Assembly: GCA_020161575.1 (NCBI GenBank)
Contig: JAIUNR010000001.1
Location: forward strand, 62,001 to 126,000
Source of the DNA: Pseudomonadota bacterium
GTDB lineage: Bacteria; Pseudomonadota; Alphaproteobacteria; Rhizobiales; Beijerinckiaceae
DNA length: 64,000 bases
Reading direction: 5' to 3'
Part shown: in pieces, positions 1-11,131 of the stretch
Layout of the letters: the number at the start of each line of letters is the position of its first letter
Numbering within the stretch: the stretch's first letter is position 1
The notes under the pieces: model-generated
The model's database searches: none
The model's input: only the letters and a program-made list of their open reading frames with translations
Told to the model about the DNA's origin: nothing
Made by a program: the position numbers and the translations under genes

Positions 1-1548
1 CATCATACCTATGTGCTCGCTTCGGATGGCGATCTCATGGAGGGGATCAGCCAGGAGGCGATCACCCTCGCGGGGCACCTGAAACTTTCGAAGCTGATCG
101 TTCTTTTCGACGATAACGGCATCTCGATCGACGGCCCGCTCTCGGTCTCCGACACAACCGACCAGCTCAAGCGCTTCGAGAGCGCCGGCTGGAACGCGGT
201 CCGCATCGACGGGCATGACTCTGTCGCGATCGACGCCGCGATCGCCGCCGCAAAGAAAAGCGACAAGCCCTCGCTTATCGCCTGCGTGACCACTATCGGT
301 TATGGCGCGCCGACCAAGGCGGGCAAATCCTCCTCGCATGGCTCGCCGCTCGGCGCCGAGGAACTCAAGGGCGCGAAGGAAAAGCTCGGCTGGAAGCACG
401 GCCCGTTCGAGATTCCGGCGGAGATCCGCAAATTGTGGGGGGCGACCGGCCAGCGCGGTGCCGGGGCCCATGCGGAATGGATGAGCCGTCTCGAAAAGAC
501 AGGCCCGAAACTCAAGGCGGAATTCGCGCGTGTGATCGCGGGCGAATTGCCCAAGGCCTATGCCAAGGCGATGAAGACGCTGAAGGCCGAGGCCGCGGCG
601 CAGCCGCAGGAAGTGGCGACCCGTCGCGCCTCCGAGATCACGCTTGAACATATCTCGCCGGTCCTGCCGGAGCTGATTTCCGGTTCCGCTGACCTCACGG
701 GTTCGAACAATACCCGCACGAAGGATATGGGCATCGTCAAGCCGGGGGATTTCTCCGGCCGGTTCGTCCATTATGGCATTCGCGAGCACGCGATGGCCGC
801 CGCGATGAACGGCATGGCGCTTCATGGCGGGCTGATCCCCGCTTCGGGCACCTTCCTCGTCTTCTCCGATTATTGCCGACCCTCGATCCGCCTTTCGGCG
901 CTGATGAACCAGCGTGTCGTCTATGTGATGACGCATGATTCCATCGGCGTCGGCGAAGATGGCCCGACGCATCAGCCCGTGGAGCATGTCGCCGCCCTGC
1001 GCGCCATTCCCAATGTCGATGTGTTCCGCCCCTGCGACGTGACTGAAACGGCGGAAGCCTGGGATTGCGCGCTCCAGAACCGCAGCGGGCCGAGCGTTCT
1101 CGCGCTCACCCGCCAGAACCTGCCGCAACTGCGCAAGGATAGCGGCGCGAAAAATCTTTCCGCGCTGGGCGCCTACGAGCTTCTCGGCGCGGATGGCAAG
1201 GCCGAGGTCACGCTCTTCGCTTCAGGCTCGGAAGTCTCGCTGGCCGTGAAGGCGCGCGCGCTGCTGCTTGAAGTCGGCATCCTCGCGCGGGTGGTCTCGG
1301 TGCCGTCGATGACGCGCTTCCTCGCCCAGCCGGAAAGCTACCGCAAGAAGATCATCGGCCGCGCCAAGGTGAAGATCGGCATCGAGGCGGGTATCCGCCT
1401 TGGCTGGGATGCGCTGATCGGGACCGACGGCGTGTTTATCGGCATGGGCGGCTTCGGCGCCTCGGGCCCCGCCGGCAAGGTTTACCAACACTTCGGAATT
1501 ACCGCCGAGGGCGTTGTCAAAGCGGCTAAAGAGAAGCTCAAGCGCTGA
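1..1548 (+). CDS. tkt: Transketolase, C-terminal part (5' end outside window)
   Basis: The reading frame is open from base 1, so the start and about the first 150 residues lie upstream. Transketolase moves two-carbon ketol units between sugar phosphates in the pentose phosphate and Calvin pathways, using thiamine diphosphate in the cytoplasm. The visible part starts inside the TPP-binding domain ([11 protein letters not shown]), then shows the pyrimidine-binding domain with the conserved [11 protein letters not shown] stretch and [15 protein letters not shown], and ends with the C-terminal domain. About 515 residues are present, against roughly 660 for the family. It is followed at 67 bases by gap on the same strand, a common order in Hyphomicrobiales. 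No frameshift is seen. Confidence 0.96.
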   Translation, partial: HHTYVLASDGDLMEGISQEAITLAGHLKLSKLIVLFDDNGISIDGPLSVSDTTDQLKRFESAGWNAVRIDGHDSVAIDAAIAAAKKSDKPSLIACVTTIGYGAPTKAGKSSSHGSPLGAEELKGAKEKLGWKHGPFEIPAEIRKLWGATGQRGAGAHAEWMSRLEKTGPKLKAEFARVIAGELPKAYAKAMKTLKAEAAAQPQEVATRRASEITLEHISPVLPELISGSADLTGSNNTRTKDMGIVKPGDFSGRFVHYGIREHAMAAAMNGMALHGGLIPASGTFLVFSDYCRPSIRLSALMNQRVVYVMTHDSIGVGEDGPTHQPVEHVAALRAIPNVDVFRPCDVTETAEAWDCALQNRSGPSVLALTRQNLPQLRKDSGAKNLSALGAYELLGADGKAEVTLFASGSEVSLAVKARALLLEVGILARVVSVPSMTRFLAQPESYRKKIIGRAKVKIGIEAGIRLGWDALIGTDGVFIGMGGFGASGPAGKVYQHFGITAEGVVKAAKEKLKR

Positions 1549-1615
1549 TTTTCAGCGAAAATTCAGGTTCGGAGCCAGAAAGGCTCTCTATTCGCATCAC
1601 GGCAAGGAGAAAGAC

Positions 1616-2623
<1,008 letters not shown>

Positions 2624-2671
2624 GGCAATCGAGGGGCAGACCCTGGCCAGAAGGCAAAAAAGGAGCGGAGC

Positions 2672-3069
2672 ATGAGCGATCGTATCGAGCCCAGGATCGA
2701 CCGGGCCATCGACCCCACCGCCGAGCCGGCGCCCGCGCCCGCTCCTTCCCCCAAATCGGCGCCGGCGCGCTCGCCGCTCGATCAGCTCTCGCGGATCGAA
2801 GAGAAGGCGGCGCGCATCGAGGAGAAATTCGCCCGTTACGAGAGCCTGTTCGGCCGTGTCGAAGATCGCCTTGATCGCGCCGCCGAACGGGTGGAAGTGG
2901 CAGCGAAATCGGTCGACGCGGTCGAACTCGCGACCGAGGTGCTGAAACTGCGCAATACGGTTGGCAGGATTCCCGGCTTCAAATCGATGCTGGTGACAGC
3001 CGCGATCACGGCCTTCTCCACCGCCATCCTCGTTGTTCTGTTGATCAAACTCTTCCCCGGCCTTGTGAA

Positions 3070-3073
<4 letters not shown>
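2672..3073 (+). CDS. Small coiled-coil, single-pass membrane protein of unknown function
   Basis: The 133-residue product begins with a Pro/Ala-rich stretch (about residues 15-33). A charged, probably helical or coiled-coil region follows (about 38-90, repeats like [17 protein letters not shown]), then one hydrophobic segment near the C-terminus (about 105-127). I do not recognise a named family. An AAAAAAGGAGCGGAGC ribosome site precedes ATG 2672. Its stop overlaps the pgk start in an ATGA arrangement at 3070-3073, so it is very likely translationally coupled to pgk and co-transcribed with gap. A role tethering or supporting the glycolytic cluster would be speculation. Confidence 0.8.
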
Positions 3074-4278
<1,205 letters not shown>

Positions 4279-4301
4279 AAATCCAGCAGGGGAACAAGAA
4301 C

Positions 4302-5369
4302 ATGGCCCGCATCACGCTTCGCCAATTGCTCGACCACGCCGCCGAGAACGATTACGGCGTTCCGGCGTTCAACATCAACAACATGGAGCAGGCGCTCGCG
4401 ATCATGGCGGCCTGCGATGCGGTGGATGCGCCGGTGATCATCCAGGCGAGCCGCGGCGCCCGCTCCTACGCCAATGACATCATGCTCAAACACATGATGG
4501 ACGCCGTGACCGAGATCTACCCGCATATCCCGGTCTGCGTGCATCTCGATCACGGCAACGAGCCGGCGACCTGCATGACCGCGATTCAGGCCGGTTTCAC
4601 CTCGGTGATGATGGACGGGTCGCTCAAGGCCGATGGCAAGACGCCCGGCGATTGGGATTACAATGTCGGCGTGACGAAGCGCGTGACGGAAATGGCGCAT
4701 CTCGGCGGCATCTCGGTCGAGGGCGAGCTGGGCGTGCTCGGTTCTCTCGAAACCGGCGAGGGCGAGAAGGAGGATGGCCACGGCTTCGAGGGCAAGCTCT
4801 CCCATGACCAGCTTCTCACCAACCCGGACGAGGCGGTGAAATTCGTCAAGGAAACCAAGGTCGATGCGCTCGCCATCGCGATGGGCACCAGCCACGGCGC
4901 CTACAAGTTCACCCGCAAGCCCGATGGCAAGGTGCTGGCGATGAATGTGATCGAGGAGATCCACAAGAAGCTGCCGAACACGCATCTCGTGATGCATGGT
5001 TCGTCCTCCGTGCCGCAGGAGCTTCAGGACATCATCAACAAGTTCGGCGGCAAGATGAAGCCGACTTGGGGCGTGCCGGTGGAGGAAATCCAGCGCGGCA
5101 TCAAGAACGGCGTGCGCAAGATCAATATCGACACCGATAACCGCATGGCGATGACCGGGCAGATCCGCCGCATCCTCGCCGAGGAGCCGGGCGAGTTCGA
5201 TCCGCGCAAGTATCTCAAGCCTGCGATGGAGGCGATGACGAAGCTCTGCCGCCAGCGGCTCGAAGAGTTCAACACCGCCGGGCAGGCTTCCAAGATCAAG
5301 AAGGTGATTCCGCTCTCCGATATGGCGAAGCTCTACGCCAAGGGCGCGCTCGATCCGAAGATCGCCTAA
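4302..5369 (+). CDS. fba: Class II fructose-bisphosphate aldolase, Calvin-cycle subtype
   Basis: This 355-residue zinc enzyme reversibly cleaves fructose 1,6-bisphosphate (and likely sedoheptulose bisphosphate) into triose phosphates. The HLDHG motif at residues 81-85 supplies active-site and metal ligands. The [10 protein letters not shown] region and HGSSSVPQE supply further metal and substrate contacts, and [10 protein letters not shown] binds phosphate. The length and these motifs fit the class II subtype found in Calvin-cycle operons, though no RuBisCO gene is in this window. ATG 4302 gives the expected [10 protein letters not shown] start and has AGCAGGGGAAC upstream. A strong terminator follows. 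Confidence 0.96.
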   Translation: MARITLRQLLDHAAENDYGVPAFNINNMEQALAIMAACDAVDAPVIIQASRGARSYANDIMLKHMMDAVTEIYPHIPVCVHLDHGNEPATCMTAIQAGFTSVMMDGSLKADGKTPGDWDYNVGVTKRVTEMAHLGGISVEGELGVLGSLETGEGEKEDGHGFEGKLSHDQLLTNPDEAVKFVKETKVDALAIAMGTSHGAYKFTRKPDGKVLAMNVIEEIHKKLPNTHLVMHGSSSVPQELQDIINKFGGKMKPTWGVPVEEIQRGIKNGVRKINIDTDNRMAMTGQIRRILAEEPGEFDPRKYLKPAMEAMTKLCRQRLEEFNTAGQASKIKKVIPLSDMAKLYAKGALDPKIA

Positions 5370-5389
5370 CACCTCCTCACAACCTCACG

Positions 5390-5430
5390 AAGGGCGGATG
5401 TTGTTCGGCATTCGCCCTTTTTTCGTTTTT
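5390..5430 (+). terminator. Rho-independent terminator after fba
   Basis: A 12-bp stem, including G-U pairs (AAGGGCGGATGT with GCATTCGCCCTT), spans 5390-5419. A T-rich tract continues through 5430. It lies 20 bases after the fba stop and closes the gap-pgk-fba unit. Confidence 0.88.
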
Positions 5431-5447
5431 GTGGCATATCGACGCGC

Positions 5448-6092
5448 ATGATCCCCCAGTTCTTCCTCATCACCCCGCCGATTTCCGATGCGCCCGCCTT
5501 CCGCGCCAAGCTCGAACCCGTGCTTGCGAGCGGCGCCGTTGCCGTGCTGCTCGCCCGCTTCACGTCAAAGGAGGAGGGGGAGGTCAAGCGTCTCGCCGGT
5601 GCGTTGAAGACCCCGGTGCAGGAAGCCGGCGCAGCGATGCTGATCGATTGCCCGGATGACATCCGCCTCGTGGCGCGAACGGGGCTTGATGGCGCGCATG
5701 TGCCCCATCCGGGTGCGCTGTTGCGCGATGCGATCGAGGTCCTGAAGCCCGAACGTATCGTCGGCATAGGCGGGCTGAAATCACGCCATGACGCCATGGA
5801 GGCGGGTGAGGCGGATATCGATTACGTGATGTTCGGTGAGCCGCGCGCCGATGGCTCGCTCCCCCCTCTCAGCCAGACGATCGAGCGCGCGGAATGGTGG
5901 GCCTCGATCTTCTCCGTACCCTGCGTTGCCTATGCGCCGGATGGAGAAAGCGTCGCGGCATTGGCTGCAACGGGGGCTGAATTCATCGCGCTGGGGCCAT
6001 GGCTTTTCGACGCGGCGAACCCGGCTGAAGCTTTGGCCGAGGCGCGCAGAACCGCGAAGAATGTCGCCGCCGAGCGTGCGGGAGCCGTCTGA
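5448..6092 (+). CDS. Thiamine-phosphate synthase-like TIM-barrel protein
   Basis: The 214-residue protein resembles the ThiE/TenI family: a short TIM barrel with a GLDGAHVPHPGALLRDA segment in the place of the ThiE GxHLGQxD region, and DYVMFGEP in the place of the phosphate loop. ThiE joins the pyrimidine and thiazole halves of thiamine phosphate. Several canonical ThiE residues look changed here, and no other thi genes or TPP riboswitch lie nearby, so the reaction is uncertain. It starts 18 bases after the fba terminator. This placement next to fba is, to my knowledge, conserved in Hyphomicrobiales and argues for a maintained role. Confidence 0.78.
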   Translation: MIPQFFLITPPISDAPAFRAKLEPVLASGAVAVLLARFTSKEEGEVKRLAGALKTPVQEAGAAMLIDCPDDIRLVARTGLDGAHVPHPGALLRDAIEVLKPERIVGIGGLKSRHDAMEAGEADIDYVMFGEPRADGSLPPLSQTIERAEWWASIFSVPCVAYAPDGESVAALAATGAEFIALGPWLFDAANPAEALAEARRTAKNVAAERAGAV

Positions 6093-6176
6093 AACGCTCT
6101 CTATCGCCTTTTTCCTTGCGCTTGCGGTCATTTTCCGCGACACGCCCAATTGTCCGTCCAGTTTTCCGGTGCCCGA

Positions 6177-6989
6177 ATGATCCGCTCCCCGCTGATGAAT
6201 GTCATGACCGCTGCCGCCATCAAGGCAGGCAAATCCTTGAAGCGGGATTTCGCGGAGCTTCCCTCCCTCACCATCTCGCGCAAGGGGCCGGGTGATTTCG
6301 TCACCGAAGCGGACAAGAAGGCGGAGAAGATCCTGTTTCAGGAGCTTTCCAAAGCCCGGCCGGGCTACGGCTTCCTGATGGAAGAAAGCGGCACGGTCGA
6401 AGGTTCGGACAAAACGCACCGCTTCATCATCGATCCGCTCGATGGCACCACCAATTTCCTGCACGCTATTCCGCAATTCGCGATTTCCATCGCGCTCGAA
6501 CGCGAAAACGAGATTGTCGCGGGGCTGGTCTACAATCCGGCCACGGAGGAAATGTTCGTGGCGGAGAAAGGGCAGGGCGCCTTTGTCGCCGGTGCCACCA
6601 GCCGCGACAATTACCGGCTGCGCGTCTCCCCGCGCACCGAACTCGTTGAATCCGTGATTGGCATGGGGGCGCCCCATGCGGGCTCCTCGCTTCATGCCCA
6701 ATATATCCGCGAGTTGGCGGGCATCATGCCGCGCTGCGCCGGTCTGCGCCGCATGGGCGCGGCGGCGCTCGATCTCGCCTTCGTTGCCGCGGGGCGGCTC
6801 GAAGCCTTCTGGGAGCGTGATCTTAACCCCTGGGATATCGCGGCCGGTATCCTGCTGGTGCGTGAGGCGGGCGGTTTTGCCTCCGCGATCGACGGTTCGA
6901 TGGCCATGTTCGAGGGGCGCAGCATCCTCGCCGGCAACGAAGCGATCCATGGCGCGCTGAAAACCATTTTCGCGCAGACGAAAGGCTGA
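6177..6989 (+). CDS. Inositol monophosphatase family protein (SuhB-like)
   Basis: This 270-residue member of the Mg-dependent, Li-sensitive sugar phosphatase family shows the metal-binding motifs DFVTEAD, EESG and IIDPLDGTTNFLH, and the second signature NPWDIAAGILLVREAGG. It should hydrolyse a phosphomonoester such as inositol phosphate; the true substrate cannot be told from sequence. I chose ATG 6177 (MIRSPLMNVM), which fits family length; an in-frame TTG at 6150 is possible. It is one of two family members in the window, the other being the HisN-type enzyme at 25350. It lies upstream of the MotA-like gene after an 80-100 base gap containing a hairpin. Confidence 0.9.
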   Translation: MIRSPLMNVMTAAAIKAGKSLKRDFAELPSLTISRKGPGDFVTEADKKAEKILFQELSKARPGYGFLMEESGTVEGSDKTHRFIIDPLDGTTNFLHAIPQFAISIALERENEIVAGLVYNPATEEMFVAEKGQGAFVAGATSRDNYRLRVSPRTELVESVIGMGAPHAGSSLHAQYIRELAGIMPRCAGLRRMGAAALDLAFVAAGRLEAFWERDLNPWDIAAGILLVREAGGFASAIDGSMAMFEGRSILAGNEAIHGALKTIFAQTKG

Positions 6990-7051
6990 GACCCGGCACA
7001 GGCTAGCGCAAACTTGCGGGTTGCCATTCCGGCGCGAACAGTTTTGATTAA

Positions 7052-7077
7052 CCTTGCCTCGTCTCTTTGAGGCAAGG
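7052..7077 (+). repeat. Perfect 9-bp inverted repeat before the MotA-like gene
   Basis: CCTTGCCTC at 7052-7060 pairs exactly with GAGGCAAGG at 7069-7077 around an 8-base loop. It ends 13 bases before the ATG at 7091. No T-run follows, so it is not a classical terminator; it may be an mRNA hairpin or an operator. Confidence 0.6.
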
Positions 7078-7090
7078 TCGGCGTTCGCGG

Positions 7091-8080
7091 ATGAAAGACG
7101 AAATGGCAAAAGAGCAGAACAGCCAGAAACTCACTTCGCCAGGGCTTTTCCTCTTCCGGATGATCGTTTTCCTGGTGCTGGGCGGGTTGATCCTGCTGGT
7201 GCTGCAAAAGCAGATCCTCGTTGCTTTCGCGGCCAACCCAGCCCTCAACGGGTTGATTTTCCTGGTCCTGTTTCTCGGTATTGTCTTCGCTTTTGCTCAG
7301 GTGGGTAGGCTTTTTCGTGAAATCCGCTGGGTGAATTCGCGTATCGAACCTGACGATACCAAGGCGCCGCCGCCAGATCCGATCCTGCTGGCGCCCATGG
7401 CGACTTTGCTCGGCGAGAAGGCGGGGCGTATCGGCATTTCGGTCCTCACCATGCGCTCGGTGCTCGATTCAATCGGCGGGAGGCTCGATGAATCGCGCGA
7501 TCTCGCGCGTTATCTTACCGGCCTTCTGGTCTTTCTCGGTCTGCTCGGCACTTTCTGGGGCCTGATCGAGACCGTTTCCTCAATCGGCGGCGTCATCGAG
7601 AAACTGCCGAGCGTGGGCGACAACAACACCCTGTTCGACGAGCTGAAACGCAGCCTCGCCGCGCCGCTCTCGGGCATGGGTATCGCCTTTTCCTCATCGC
7701 TGTTCGGTCTTGCTGGTTCCCTGACGCTTGGCTTCCTCGATCTTCAGGCAGGGCAGGCGCAGAGCCGCTTCTTCTACGAGGTCGAGGAATGGCTCGGCTC
7801 CATCGCCCAGGATCAATCCTATGAGCCGGGCAGCACCCCCGATCTGCGCCGCGCACTGGACGGGATTTCCCGCGCGGTTTCGGATGCGGGCACGGGCCGC
7901 AACGCGACGCAGGCGATCTCCAATCTCGCGGATGGCATTCACGCGCTGGTCCAGCACATGCGCAACGAACAGCAGATGATCCGCACATGGATGGAGGCGC
8001 AGGCCGCGCATCAGGCGGAGGTTGGAAGGCTCATCGAGAAGATCGCGCGCGAAACGCCGGCTGAACGGAAGGACAGCTGA
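7091..8080 (+). CDS. MotA/TolQ/ExbB-like proton-channel protein
   Basis: This 329-residue inner-membrane protein has hydrophobic segments near residues 18-38, 45-65, 145-165 and 190-215. The conserved glycine/serine-rich MotA/ExbB segment (SGMGIAFSSSLFGLAGS) lies in the last. With its partner it should form a stator-like ion channel that turns proton flow into force on the cell wall or outer membrane. Start could be ATG 7091 or ATG 7103; a TTG at 7067 lies in the upstream hairpin and is unlikely. The next gene starts on the last base of its stop codon, so the two are coupled. No flagellar genes are near. Confidence 0.85.
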   Translation: MKDEMAKEQNSQKLTSPGLFLFRMIVFLVLGGLILLVLQKQILVAFAANPALNGLIFLVLFLGIVFAFAQVGRLFREIRWVNSRIEPDDTKAPPPDPILLAPMATLLGEKAGRIGISVLTMRSVLDSIGGRLDESRDLARYLTGLLVFLGLLGTFWGLIETVSSIGGVIEKLPSVGDNNTLFDELKRSLAAPLSGMGIAFSSSLFGLAGSLTLGFLDLQAGQAQSRFFYEVEEWLGSIAQDQSYEPGSTPDLRRALDGISRAVSDAGTGRNATQAISNLADGIHALVQHMRNEQQMIRTWMEAQAAHQAEVGRLIEKIARETPAERKDS

Positions 8081-9099
8081 TGGCGCTGGGGCGCAACCGC
8101 TCGCGCGAGAGGGTCATCGATTACTGGCCCGGCTTCGTCGACGCGCTCTCGACGCTGCTGCTTGTCTTCATCTTTCTGCTGGCGGTTTTCATGCTGGGCC
8201 AGTTCTTCATCAGCCGCGAAATCGCGGGCAAGGAAGACGCGCTCCAGCAGCTTAACCGCCGTATTCTGGAATTGACCGATCTTCTCGCGCTCGAAACCGC
8301 GACGAAATCCGAGATCGCGCAGCGGGTTGTCACCCTGTCCGCGTCCCTCGCCAGTGAACGCGCCGAGCGCGAACGGCTGCAGGCGCTGGTGGCGAATACC
8401 GATGCCGGAAAGGCCGAGATCGGTGCGCTTACCCGCACGATCGAGGATGAGAAAAGCGTCGCCTCGCGCGCCCTGCGCGAGGTTGAGTTGCTCAATCAGC
8501 AGATCCGCGCGCTGCGCCAGCAATTGCAGGCGCTCGAAAACGCGCTCGCGGTTTCCGAGTCGCGCGAGAAAGACGCCCAGCTGCGCATTTCCGATCTCGG
8601 CTCGCGGCTCAATGTCGCGTTGGCGCAGCGGGTGCAGGAGCTGAACCGCTACCGCTCTGATTTCTTCGGCCGCCTGCGCAATGTGCTCGGAGCCCGGCCG
8701 GATATCCGCGTGGTGGGCGATCGTTTTGTCTTCCAGAGTGAGATTTTCTTTTCCTCCGGCGCCGCCGAACTCGAAGGTGCCGGCAAGGACGAGTTGGACA
8801 AGCTGGCAGCAGCACTGATCGAACTGGAGCGCACCATCCCGCCGGATATTCCGTGGGTCGCGCGGATTGATGGACATACCGACAAACGTCCGCTTTCCGG
8901 TGCGGGTCAATTCAAGGACAATTGGGAGCTTTCCTCCTCGCGTGCGATCGCCGTGGTGCGCTATCTCATCGGCAAGGGAGTCTCGCCCCAGCGGCTTGTC
9001 GCGGCGGGCTTCGGCGAATTCGCGCCGCTCGATTTCGGCGACGCGCCGGAAGCGCTGGCGCGCAACCGCCGCCTCGAGCTGAAGCTTACCGAGCGCTGA
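8080..9099 (+). CDS. OmpA/MotB-like peptidoglycan-binding protein
   Basis: The 339-residue protein has one N-terminal transmembrane helix (about residues 18-42, WPGFVDALSTLLLVF) carrying Asp21, which matches the proton-binding Asp of MotB. A long coiled coil of about 150 residues follows (about 50-195), then a C-terminal OmpA domain with the peptidoglycan-binding signature NWELSSSRAIAVVRYLI and a final NRRLELKL. It is the natural partner of the preceding MotA-like channel: TGATG overlap at 8078-8082. The long coiled coil and lack of flagellar context suggest a non-flagellar stator, for example in envelope organisation. Confidence 0.88.
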   Translation: MALGRNRSRERVIDYWPGFVDALSTLLLVFIFLLAVFMLGQFFISREIAGKEDALQQLNRRILELTDLLALETATKSEIAQRVVTLSASLASERAERERLQALVANTDAGKAEIGALTRTIEDEKSVASRALREVELLNQQIRALRQQLQALENALAVSESREKDAQLRISDLGSRLNVALAQRVQELNRYRSDFFGRLRNVLGARPDIRVVGDRFVFQSEIFFSSGAAELEGAGKDELDKLAAALIELERTIPPDIPWVARIDGHTDKRPLSGAGQFKDNWELSSSRAIAVVRYLIGKGVSPQRLVAAGFGEFAPLDFGDAPEALARNRRLELKLTER

Positions 9100-9233
9100 T
9101 GCCAGGCGAGCCGGAGCTGGAGCCACATAACCAAGCGAAAACAATCGTAACCACAATTCGCTATGATTGGACGAAACGGGAAGGGAGAGACAGTTTTGCC
9201 TTGAAATTCAACCAAAAGTTGCAATGAGTAAAC

Positions 9234-9689
9234 ATGGCCTATTCCGTCCGCCCGGCGACACCTGATGATTTTGCCACGCTCGTTCAATTCTGGATCGAGA
9301 CCTGGACACTATCCATGCCGGAGATCGATTTCGAGGCTCGGCGCGGCTATATCCAGGGGGAGCTGGACTGCGCCTTGAATGACGGACGTATCATCATGGT
9401 GGCGGTTGAGGATGGTGGGCAGGCCTGCGGCTTCGCTATCGTCAACCTGGCGAATTGCGAGCTTGAGCAGATCGCCGTCGCACTTGCGCATCTTGGGCGT
9501 GGTGCTGCTGCCCTGCTTATGCAGGCGGCCAAGGAGACTTCGCCGCGGGAGTTGCTCCTGAGCGTGAACAAGGGAAACCCCCGTGCCATATGGTTCTATG
9601 CGCGCGAGGGGTTCGAGGTCATCGGTGAAGGCAAGAACGCAATGTCCGGGCTTCCGATCCTGCGCATGCGCTGGAAGGGCGGAAGCTAA
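9234..9689 (+). CDS. GNAT family N-acetyltransferase
   Basis: The 151-residue protein fits the GNAT fold: an N-terminal YSVRPATPDDFATLVQFW start typical of the family, the acetyl-CoA-binding strand and loop (EQIAVALAHLGRGAAALLMQAA, about residues 76-98), and the C-terminal SVNKGNPRAIWFYAREGFEVIGE motif. It probably acetylates a small-molecule or protein amine; the substrate is unknown. It starts 134 bases after the OmpA-like gene and may have its own promoter. It converges with the UbiB-like gene on the other strand. Confidence 0.86.
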   Translation: MAYSVRPATPDDFATLVQFWIETWTLSMPEIDFEARRGYIQGELDCALNDGRIIMVAVEDGGQACGFAIVNLANCELEQIAVALAHLGRGAAALLMQAAKETSPRELLLSVNKGNPRAIWFYAREGFEVIGEGKNAMSGLPILRMRWKGGS

Positions 9690-9724
9690 CGATATCCAGG
9701 CTCTTGCGCGTATTTGCTTCGGCG

Positions 9725-11101
9725 CTATCGCGTTTCGTCTAGCCCAGCATCCCGGAGCGCTTTCTCCTGACGCTGCGTGACGCGGGCGAGCGAGAAATCC
9801 TCGATTTCAGCATTGAAAAGGGCAAAAAAGTTGAGTTCCGCGGCAAGGTGAAGAAAAACGCCACCGAGCCCGATCGCGGCGCGATCCATGAACACGAATT
9901 CGCGTGGAATCCTTACTGGCCCTTTTTCCTTCAATGCCTTGTGGACACGTTGTGCTTCCGCGCGGCCATATTGGCCGGGCGCGATCCCATCCGCGACGCT
10001 TCGGACGCGGTCGTCGAGGAGCGGTCCGTAGATGAAACGCGCCCAGATATTGAGGATTTCGACAAGCTCGCGAGAGAGGTTGCGAAACCCCCAAGTCTCG
10101 TAGGCGTGGATCGTGCGCGCTTCATCATTCGATTGCAGGCCGCGATAGAGATCGACCACGCCGCCGACAAAGCTTGGCGGAAAAATACGAATGCACCCGT
10201 AATCAAGCAGGTTGATGCCGCCAGCCTCGCCCTGGGCGTCACGGAAAACCGTGTAGTTCCCGAGATGCGGATCGCCGTGGATCACGCCATATTGGCTGAA
10301 CGGATGCCACCATGCCTTGAACATGGCGGTTGCAAGCCGGTTGCGGATTTCCTGCGGCGCCTGCTTGAACGCGAGAAGCTTCTCGCCCTCCAGCCATTCC
10401 ATGGTGAGAAGCCGCCGGGTCGAGAGCGCGGGGATGACACGTGGCACGCGGATGAGCTCCTCGTCCGCGAGCATGGCGGCATAGAGGGCGGCGTGTTTCG
10501 CTTCGCGCGTATAATCCAGCTCCTCACGGATACGCGCGCCGATTTCCTCGCGAATCTCGCTTGTGTCGATGGCGCCGTCGATCTGCCGATGCAGCGCGAA
10601 GAGCAGGCCAAGCTGTTTCAGATCCGCCTCGACCGCGGATTCCATGTCCGGGTATTGCAGCTTGCAGGCGAGCTTGGTTCCGTCTTTCGCCGTGGCGCGA
10701 TGGACCTGTCCCAACGAGGCGGCGGCGGCCGGTTCCTTCTCGAAAGCGGCGAAGCGACCGAGCCAATCGGGTCCGAGTTCGGCGGCCATCCGGCGGCGCA
10801 CGAAGACATAGGGCATGGGCGGTGCTTCGGACTGAAGCTGGCGCAGTTCCTCGGCATATTCCGCCGGCAACGCCTCGGGAATGGTCGCAAGCAATTGCGC
10901 GACCTTCATCAGCGGGCCTTTCAATCCGCCAAGTGCACGGGTGAGGGCGGCTGCGTTAGCCCGGTCTCCCGCGCTCGAACGCCCCGTCAGCATCGAGCCG
11001 GCGATGCGCGCGGCGACCCCGCCCATATTCGCGCCGACACGCGCATAGCGTGATGCGCGGGCGGTGAAGCGGTTCTGTTCCGTATCGCTCGTATCACTCA
11101 T
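9725..11101 (-). CDS. ABC1/UbiB (AarF) family atypical kinase
   Basis: This 458-residue protein belongs to the UbiB/ADCK family, which supports ubiquinone or lipid metabolism through an atypical kinase fold. The family N-terminal signature appears as KGPLMKVAQLLATIPE (about residues 61-76; KVAQ replaces the usual KxGQ). The alanine-rich nucleotide loop AAAASLGQVHRA is at about 125-136, a catalytic lysine occurs in LACKLQYP, and VIHGDPHLGNY holds the catalytic loop, followed by LLDYGC for metal binding. Unlike E. coli UbiB, no C-terminal transmembrane hairpin is obvious. It lies 30 bases downstream of pepF on the same strand and is probably co-transcribed. Confidence 0.9.
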   Translation of the reverse strand: MSDTSDTEQNRFTARASRYARVGANMGGVAARIAGSMLTGRSSAGDRANAAALTRALGGLKGPLMKVAQLLATIPEALPAEYAEELRQLQSEAPPMPYVFVRRRMAAELGPDWLGRFAAFEKEPAAAASLGQVHRATAKDGTKLACKLQYPDMESAVEADLKQLGLLFALHRQIDGAIDTSEIREEIGARIREELDYTREAKHAALYAAMLADEELIRVPRVIPALSTRRLLTMEWLEGEKLLAFKQAPQEIRNRLATAMFKAWWHPFSQYGVIHGDPHLGNYTVFRDAQGEAGGINLLDYGCIRIFPPSFVGGVVDLYRGLQSNDEARTIHAYETWGFRNLSRELVEILNIWARFIYGPLLDDRVRSVADGIAPGQYGRAEAQRVHKALKEKGPVRIPREFVFMDRAAIGLGGVFLHLAAELNFFALFNAEIEDFSLARVTQRQEKALRDAGLDETR

Positions 11102-11131
11102 GGGAAAGAAGTGGGGTGGCCGCGCCTTTTG

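Noticed and set aside
5370..5447. TPP riboswitch before the ThiE-like gene
   Set aside because: The 78-base gap holds only the fba terminator and no Thi-box sequence.
7091..9099. Zorya phage-defence system
   Set aside because: MotA/OmpA-like genes are present but no helicase, nuclease or other Zorya genes follow; neighbours are housekeeping genes.
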